DNA from: Mycolicibacterium iranicum
GTDB taxonomy: Bacteria; Actinomycetota; Actinomycetes; Mycobacteriales; Mycobacteriaceae
Reading direction: 5' to 3'
DNA length: 64,000 nt
NCBI RefSeq assembly: GCF_002101705.1
Contig: NZ_LQPC01000065.1
Coordinates: forward strand, 186,001 to 250,000
Positions 59,089 through 64,000 of the stretch are shown here, piece by piece. A program made the position numbers and the translations under genes. How positions within the stretch are numbered: position 1 is the first letter of the stretch; each line of letters opens with the position of its first letter. A model generated the notes under the pieces. That model saw nothing but the letters and a program-made list of their open reading frames with translations. It searched no databases and had not been told where the DNA came from.

Positions 59089-59784
59089 ATGCGAAACCTG
59101 TTGTCGGTCGTCGTCCGCGCTGCGGGGGCGGCGCTGGCCACCCTGTTGTTCGCGCAGATGCCTGCGGCTCACGCGTTGGGCGAGTATCCCGTGGCGAGCC
59201 CGGGTGCATTCCTCGTGAGCACCGTGCTGGCGAACAACGGGCAGCCCTACCAGTGCACGGCCGGCTTCACCGTGCGCACCCCGAGCGGGGCCCCGGGAAT
59301 GCTCACCGCGGGACATTGCCGCCGCGACCCGGTCAACGACACCGTGCTGCAGCGGACGCCGACGGGCGACCAGTTCATCGGTCGTTACGTCCGATGGGAA
59401 GTGATTCCCGGCGTCCATGACATGGGTCTGGTGGACCTCGCGGGCAGCTCGGTTCCGCTCGTCAGCGACGTCGACGCGATGCGGGTGACCCGGACGATGA
59501 ACGCAGAGGACCTTCGCCGTGAACAACCTCAGCTGTGCAAGTCTGGGGCGCGTACCGGACTGTCGTGCGGGCCGATCACAGCCATCACCGAGACCCAGGT
59601 GTCGTTCCGGGCATGGGACGACCTCGGTGACTCGGGCGCTCCCGTATATGCCCGCCACCCCGACGGCACCGTCGCCGCCGTCGCGATCCTGTATGCGCAC
59701 AGCGACGACGTGTTCGGTCGCATCGTCCACGCGTCACTGGTGGCGCCTGTCATGGCGAACTGGGGACTGACGGCCTGGAGCTAA
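59089..59784 (+). CDS. Secreted trypsin-like (S1) serine protease
   Basis: A 231-residue exported protease of the chymotrypsin fold. The signal peptide ends near PAAHALG. The triad is visible in LTAGHC (His), HDMGLVDL (Asp) and LGDSGAPVY (Ser). Cysteines in YQCTAGF and GHC form the usual loop disulfide. No pro-region is apparent. ATG 59089 has AAGGA 6 bases upstream; ATG 59083 is in frame too. It follows the PGRS-like gene after a terminator and is convergent (4-base overlap) with the TetR gene. Confidence 0.85.
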   Translation: MRNLLSVVVRAAGAALATLLFAQMPAAHALGEYPVASPGAFLVSTVLANNGQPYQCTAGFTVRTPSGAPGMLTAGHCRRDPVNDTVLQRTPTGDQFIGRYVRWEVIPGVHDMGLVDLAGSSVPLVSDVDAMRVTRTMNAEDLRREQPQLCKSGARTGLSCGPITAITETQVSFRAWDDLGDSGAPVYARHPDGTVAAVAILYAHSDDVFGRIVHASLVAPVMANWGLTAWS

Positions 59785-60386
59785 GGCACCACGCTGCGCT
59801 CGACTCCTCGTGCCACCTCCGCGGCGAGTTGGGCCACCGAGATGTCCCGAGCCGTGGAGAAGGACATCATCGCGATCCCGCGCAGCAGGCCGATGATGGC
59901 GACGGCGGCGACCGCAGGATCGACGGTGTCGCAGATCGAGCCGTCACTCACTCCGTCCCGAATGAGCCCGCTGATGTGTTCGCGGAACGCCGCGTCACGC
60001 TCAGCGAACAGCGGTGCGAGCAGTGGGTCGGCGCTTGCCGAGTCAGCCCACATCTTCAGGAATGCCTCCGATCGCGGCGATCGCTCATGCATCCCGCCGA
60101 GGTACGCCTCGATGAACTGGGTCAGCCGGCCCAGGCCCGTCGGAGCGTCGGTGGCCACATCGAATTGTTGGGTGTAGCGGATGAGTTCTTCCAGTAAGCG
60201 GCCCTTGCTGCCGAAGTGGTGGTTGACGATGCCCCGGCTGTAGCCGGCGGCTTCACCGACGGCAGCCAGCGATACCGCGTGGGCGCCATGGGAAGCGACC
60301 AGGGCAGCGGCTGCATCGAGCACGCGGCGCCGGGTTTCCGCAGTGCGTTCGGCCTGAGTGCGTCGAACCGAATGCGCCGGAGTCAT
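59781..60386 (-). CDS. TetR-family regulator
   Basis: A 201-residue repressor. The N-terminal helix-turn-helix holds VSLAAVGEAAGYSRGIVNHH followed by FGSKGRLL. The C-terminal ligand domain is helical. ATG 60386 has GAGGAG 10 bases upstream; ATG 60395 is possible but too near it. It is divergent from the DUF1330 gene, with a palindrome between, so it probably regulates itself and that gene. Confidence 0.88.
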   Translation of the reverse strand: MTPAHSVRRTQAERTAETRRRVLDAAAALVASHGAHAVSLAAVGEAAGYSRGIVNHHFGSKGRLLEELIRYTQQFDVATDAPTGLGRLTQFIEAYLGGMHERSPRSEAFLKMWADSASADPLLAPLFAERDAAFREHISGLIRDGVSDGSICDTVDPAVAAVAIIGLLRGIAMMSFSTARDISVAQLAAEVARGVERSVVP

Positions 60387-60401
60387 GGCCGACATTCTCC
60401 T

Positions 60402-60416
60402 CGACAGAACTTGTCG
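60402..60416. promoter_or_regulatory. Palindrome upstream of the TetR gene, operator candidate
   Basis: CGACA, GAACT, TGTCG: 5-base arms around a 5-base centre, 16 bases before the TetR start codon and between divergent genes. Confidence 0.45.
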
Positions 60417-60470
60417 GTGGCAGGGTTTAAGTTGTGTGTCGTACAGCAAGTAACTATGTCAGGAGACCTC

Positions 60471-60836
60471 ATGCCCGTCCTCGATTCCTCGGATCTCGAA
60501 CGATTCGTCGCCGCCGACCCCACCGGTCCGGTTGTGATGCTCAACCTCATCAGGTTCGCCCCCGGCGGTGCGGAAACGTACACGCAGTACATCCAACGGT
60601 TCAGCAGTTCCGGCATCAAGGAGCGCTACGGCGTGACGATCGTCTACGGCGGTACCGGGCAACCATCCCTGGTCGCTGCGGACGCGGGCGACTGGGACAT
60701 GGTGGCGTTGTTTCGCTATCCCAGCAGGCAGCACTTCGTCGACATGGTGAACGACCCGGATTATCAAGCATTCGAGCATCTTCGGGCCGAAGCGGTGGCC
60801 ACCGCCGTGCTACAACCCACGATCCCCGCGCTCTGA
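60471..60836 (+). CDS. DUF1330 domain protein
   Basis: A 121-residue protein with a ferredoxin-like (dimeric alpha-beta barrel) fold. VVMLNLIRFAPGGAETYTQY, VYGGTGQPSLV and DMVALFRYPSRQHFVDMVND are the DUF1330 pattern. ATG 60471 has AGGAG 5 bases upstream; an ATG at 60456 is also in frame. It is divergent from the TetR gene and likely its target. The function is unknown. Confidence 0.85.
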   Translation: MPVLDSSDLERFVAADPTGPVVMLNLIRFAPGGAETYTQYIQRFSSSGIKERYGVTIVYGGTGQPSLVAADAGDWDMVALFRYPSRQHFVDMVNDPDYQAFEHLRAEAVATAVLQPTIPAL

Positions 60837-60851
60837 GGATCGACGCGCTCC

Positions 60852-62315
60852 CTAGCGCGCCGGGGTCTTGGCCTCGTCCCTGCCGGCCAGCCGGTCGTCC
60901 CACACCTGAAGGACGTCCGGCGCCGTGCGGGGCGTCACCAGGCTCACCACGACATAGACGATCAGGCTCGCGCCCAAGCCGTAGTAGATCGGTTCGTTGG
61001 CGAGCACATCACCGACGACGAACATCGTGCCGAGCGTCACCACCGTGCCGATCCCCATCGACCACAGCGCCCCGGCACCCGTGGCGCGCTTCCAGACGAA
61101 GCCACCCAGGATTGCCACCAGCAGACCGCCGACCAAAATGTCGTAAGCGATCGTCAACGCCGCCACCACGTCGTTGAGCAGGGCCGCGATCACGATGACC
61201 ACGATGCCGAGTACCACCACATACATCCGGTCCGAGTGCACGTCTCGTTCCGCGCCCTCGTTCTCAGCCGGACGGCCAATCAGCCTGAGCAGCAACGGCT
61301 TCACATCGGTACGCGCCACCGTCGCCGTGGCGATCAGCGCGCCCGAGGCCGTCGACATCATCGCCGCCACCGCGGCGGCGAGCACCAGACCGCTGATGCC
61401 GACCGGCAGGATCGTCTCGGCGATCTGGGCGTACACGTCGTCGCTCACCTCGACATCGGGCAGGAACGTCGAGGCGGCCATCCCGATCACGGCACCCGCC
61501 ACGCCGTAGAACACGCAGTACAGCGCGGCCGTCGTGCCGCCCCACTTCGCGACACCCGGCGAGCGCGCAGTGAACACCCGCTGCCAGATGTCCTGCCCGA
61601 TCAGCATTCCGAAGCTGTACACGACGAAAAACGTGATGATGGTGGGCATTCCGATCGCACCGAGATCGAACACTGCATCACCGGCGCGTTCCCGGATGCC
61701 GTCGAAGCCGCCCGCCTTCGCGAGCGTGAACGGCAACATCAGAGCGAAGATCCCGATCGTCTTGAGGATGAACTGCACCATGTCGGTGAGCGTGATCGAC
61801 CACATGCCGCCGATCGACGAGTAGAGCATCACGATGGCGCCGCCGATGATCACCGACACCGTGCGGTCGGTGCCGAAGAGCACGTTGAACACCGTGGCGT
61901 AGGCGATCGTCGATGTCACCGACAACATCAGGGTGTAGGCGACCATGACGATCCCGGATGCCGACGTCGCGTCCACGCCGTATCGCAACCGCAGCATCTG
62001 CGCGACGGTGTATACCTTGAGTCGCTGAATTCGGCCGGCGAAGAACAGGCTCAGCGCCAGCAGTCCGACGGCGATCGCCACCACCAGCCACATACCGGAG
62101 ATGCCCCACTTGTAGCCGAGACCCACACCACCGACGGTGGACGCACCCCCGAGCACCACAGCGGCCATGGTGCCGGTGTAGAGGGTGGGACCCAGTCGGC
62201 GACCCGCAACGAGGAAGTCGGCGGAGTCCTTGGTTCTCGTCTTACCCCAGAACCCGAAGGCGAGCATGGCGAGCAGATAGACGACGATGATGACGATATC
62301 GAGTGGCTTGCCCAC
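60852..62315 (-). CDS. Sodium:solute symporter (SSS family)
   Basis: A 487-residue transporter with about 13 helices. Conserved SSS motifs are seen: DFLVAGRRLGP, GGASTVGGVGLGYKWGISG and SSIGGMWSITLTDMVQF, the last in the sodium-symporter signature region. GTG 62315 has GGAGG 6 bases upstream. It lies 15 bases after the TPP-enzyme gene, so it probably imports that pathway's substrate. The nature of the solute is unknown; an amine or guanidino compound would fit the neighbours. Confidence 0.9.
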   Translation of the reverse strand: MGKPLDIVIIVVYLLAMLAFGFWGKTRTKDSADFLVAGRRLGPTLYTGTMAAVVLGGASTVGGVGLGYKWGISGMWLVVAIAVGLLALSLFFAGRIQRLKVYTVAQMLRLRYGVDATSASGIVMVAYTLMLSVTSTIAYATVFNVLFGTDRTVSVIIGGAIVMLYSSIGGMWSITLTDMVQFILKTIGIFALMLPFTLAKAGGFDGIRERAGDAVFDLGAIGMPTIITFFVVYSFGMLIGQDIWQRVFTARSPGVAKWGGTTAALYCVFYGVAGAVIGMAASTFLPDVEVSDDVYAQIAETILPVGISGLVLAAAVAAMMSTASGALIATATVARTDVKPLLLRLIGRPAENEGAERDVHSDRMYVVVLGIVVIVIAALLNDVVAALTIAYDILVGGLLVAILGGFVWKRATGAGALWSMGIGTVVTLGTMFVVGDVLANEPIYYGLGASLIVYVVVSLVTPRTAPDVLQVWDDRLAGRDEAKTPAR

Positions 62316-62330
62316 TGAGGGCCTCCTGTA

Positions 62331-63953
62331 TCAGGTGGGTGCGAACATCTTCAGTTGCGCGGGCAGTATGACCACCGCGGGTCCGCGGGTCGCGAACGTG
62401 GCGGCGACTGCCTCGCCGGCACTGTCAAGCGTCACCCGCTGCGCGGGAACACCGAAACTTGTTGCCAAAGAGACGAAGTCGGGTCGAGTCAGTTCGGTGG
62501 CGGTCGCCTGGCCGAATGCTCCGGTCATGTATTCGCGCAGAATGCCGTAGCCGCCGTCGTCGACGATCAGCCATGTGACATCGGCGTCGTGCTGCCGCGC
62601 GGTCGCCAGTTCGGCGATCGAGTACATCGCGCCGCCGTCGCCGGACACCGCGAACGTCCGGCGGCCGGATCCGATGGCCGCGGCCACCGCGGCCGGAAAT
62701 GCGAACCCCAGCCCGCCCGCTCCCTGCGCCGAATGGAACTCGCCGTCCTGCGGATCCCACGCCGACCACGCCCAGTACCCGGCGATGGTCATGTCCCAGA
62801 AGGTCTGGGCCGCAGCGGGAATCGCGGCGCGCAGGTCACGCATCAGCCGGACCTCGGCCGCTACGTCCTGGGCGGCCAACCGTTCCTCCACGGCGGCGCG
62901 CAATTCGCTTGCGATCCGTGCGCCGTCACCTCTGCGTTGCGTGAGGTGCTTCGCCAACGCGGTCAGGGCCGCCGCGGCGTCGGCGTGGATCGCCAGGGCG
63001 GGGTGGTTGGCCTCCAACACGCGTCGTTCCGCGTCGATGTGGATCAACCGGCCCTTCGGCGCGAACGAGAAGTAGTTCGACGTGACCTCGCCCATCGCGG
63101 TGCCGATGGCCAGCAGTACGTCGGCGTTCTCCAGCAGGTCGGTGGTGTGCCGGTCCTCGATCCACGATGCGGCCGACAGCGGGTGCGAGAACGGCATCGC
63201 ACCCTTGCCGCCCACTGTCGAAACCACTGGTGCATCGAGCAGTTCAGCCACGGCGATAAGAGCTTCGGAGGCACCGGCGGATCGACGCACCCCTCCACCT
63301 GCGAGCACCACGGGTCGCGACGCCGCCTGCAACAGGGCGGCCGCTTCGTCGATGAGCTCCGGTCGGGGCGCGCGGGCCACGACACCGGTGACGACCGATC
63401 GGACCGGCGGCACGTCGGTAGGCTCCTCCAGCACGTCCTGCGGAATCTCCACCCACACCGGACCGGCGGGTGCCGACTGGGCAAGGGACCACGCATCGGC
63501 GAGCAGTGACGGGATATCCGCTGAGTTGCATGCTCCAGCAGTGCTTTTCGTGACATTGGCGGCGCTGCGCTGCTGGTCGTCGAGCTGGTGCAGCATTCCT
63601 CGCCGCAATCCCACCCCGGACCGCGGCACCTGGCTCGCGATCACGAGCAGCGGCACACCGGTCGCGTACGCCTCCTGCAGGGCGCCGAGCGCCGTGAGGG
63701 CTCCCGGACCGGTGGACAGGAACAGCACCCCCACTTCACCTGTGGCCCTGGCGTATCCGTCCGCGCCGAACGCCGAGTTGTTCTCCACGCGAGAGCTGAC
63801 GAAGGTCAGGTCGCTGCGCCGGATCGCGTCGAAGAGGGCGAGCGCGTTCTGGCCCGGGATGCCGAAGACGTGCGACACCCCGAGGGCGTCCAGCGTTTCG
63901 ACGACGACGTCGCCTCCGTTCCGGCTCACGCCGACTCGGCCGTTCCGGCTCAT
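62331..63953 (-). CDS. Thiamine-pyrophosphate enzyme (acetolactate synthase-like)
   Basis: A 540-residue enzyme with the three-domain TPP fold. RVENNSAFGADGYARATG holds the activating Glu. The middle domain has RPVVLAGGGVRRSAG. The cofactor site is AVSGDGGAMYSIAELATA and then VDDGGYGILREYM, where the usual paired Asn read Asp-Asp. It is more like benzoylformate decarboxylase or a 2-oxo-acid decarboxylase than true acetolactate synthase. ATG 63953 overlaps the stop of the upstream agmatinase-like gene (ATGA). Confidence 0.85.
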   Translation of the reverse strand: MSRNGRVGVSRNGGDVVVETLDALGVSHVFGIPGQNALALFDAIRRSDLTFVSSRVENNSAFGADGYARATGEVGVLFLSTGPGALTALGALQEAYATGVPLLVIASQVPRSGVGLRRGMLHQLDDQQRSAANVTKSTAGACNSADIPSLLADAWSLAQSAPAGPVWVEIPQDVLEEPTDVPPVRSVVTGVVARAPRPELIDEAAALLQAASRPVVLAGGGVRRSAGASEALIAVAELLDAPVVSTVGGKGAMPFSHPLSAASWIEDRHTTDLLENADVLLAIGTAMGEVTSNYFSFAPKGRLIHIDAERRVLEANHPALAIHADAAAALTALAKHLTQRRGDGARIASELRAAVEERLAAQDVAAEVRLMRDLRAAIPAAAQTFWDMTIAGYWAWSAWDPQDGEFHSAQGAGGLGFAFPAAVAAAIGSGRRTFAVSGDGGAMYSIAELATARQHDADVTWLIVDDGGYGILREYMTGAFGQATATELTRPDFVSLATSFGVPAQRVTLDSAGEAVAATFATRGPAVVILPAQLKMFAPT

Positions 63954-64000
63954 GTCGACTCACATCGCATCGCCAGCAACGACACCAGGTCGTAGGCAAC
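63950..64000 (-). CDS. C-terminal end of a probable agmatinase/ureohydrolase, cut by window
   Basis: Only 16 residues and the stop are visible: VAYDLVSLLAMRCEST. The ending VAYDLVSLLA is typical of the last helix of agmatinase-type ureohydrolases, which release urea from agmatine or guanidino acids. The 4-base overlap with the TPP-enzyme gene shows it is in the same operon. With so few residues the family is a cautious guess. Confidence 0.45.
   Translation of the reverse strand, partial: VAYDLVSLLAMRCEST

Noticed and set aside
62331..63953. TPP enzyme as the acetolactate synthase IlvB of the ilvD pathway
   Set aside because: It is 10 kb from ilvD, linked to a symporter and a ureohydrolase-like gene, lacks a small regulatory subunit gene, and its cofactor motif differs.

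Overview
The window is a GC-rich actinobacterial chromosome segment. Its protein content places it in Mycobacterium, most likely the fast-growing (Mycolicibacterium) side: MmpL3 and MmpL11, the Zmp1 metalloprotease, hemophore-like proteins, an L,D-transpeptidase with an SHGCxN motif, a 13E12-type HNH protein, many FadD/FadE genes and a PGRS-type glycine-rich protein. From memory of the M. tuberculosis gene order, bases 1 to about 52,250 form a mirror-image, gapped version of Rv0221 down to Rv0189c: WS/DGAT, lipC, lipW, Rv0216, fadE3, fadD4, pckG, Rv0210/Rv0209, trmB, Rv0207c, mmpL3, Rv0205, Rv0204c, Rv0203, mmpL11, Rv0201c, Rv0200/Rv0199, zmp1, Rv0192, ricR and ilvD. I saw no rRNA, tRNA, CRISPR array or insertion sequence.

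Region by region. 1-15.4 kb is a lipid and acyl-CoA block: acyltransferase, esterases, acyl-CoA dehydrogenases, CoA-transferase, hydratase, crotonase and FadD, with GntR and XRE regulators. 15.4-20.0 kb holds a frameshifted small membrane gene, PEP carboxykinase and a pair of odd GTPases. 20.2-25.0 kb is trmB, a NYN nuclease-like gene and mmpL3. 25-32.5 kb holds transporters, an M23-type lipoprotein, and a hemophore-like / PrrA-type / PrrB-type signalling set next to the Rv0203-type hemophore. 32.7-42.1 kb holds mmpL11, small partners, a one-carbon pair, Mce-associated proteins and zmp1. 42.1-47.7 kb is a MoxR/DUF58/DUF4129 operon and an L,D-transpeptidase. 49.4-52.3 kb is a copper-type repressor operon divergent from ilvD. 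52.2-64 kb is accessory: HNH protein, ABC-F, PGRS-like secreted protein, S1 protease, TetR, and an operon of agmatinase-like, TPP-enzyme and Na+/solute symporter genes cut by the window end.

The most unusual points are these. (1) MmpL3 carries about 105 extra residues in the loop between its two transmembrane halves; they look like a DUF4190 domain plus one more membrane helix. (2) A PGRS-type acidic glycine-rich protein has a secretion signal instead of a PE domain and sits beside a secreted serine protease. (3) The CsoR/RicR-type repressor has an in-frame 24-bp tandem repeat at its N-terminus, and its operator-like palindrome lies between it and ilvD. (4) A near-identical palindrome precedes fadD4 and a fused fadE, covering the fadD4 -35 box. 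(5) Three tandem copies of the start region precede the WS/DGAT gene, one of them with a 1-base deletion. (6) The PrrB-type kinase seems to start at a CTG codon. Comparisons with M. tuberculosis are from memory; no database search was run.
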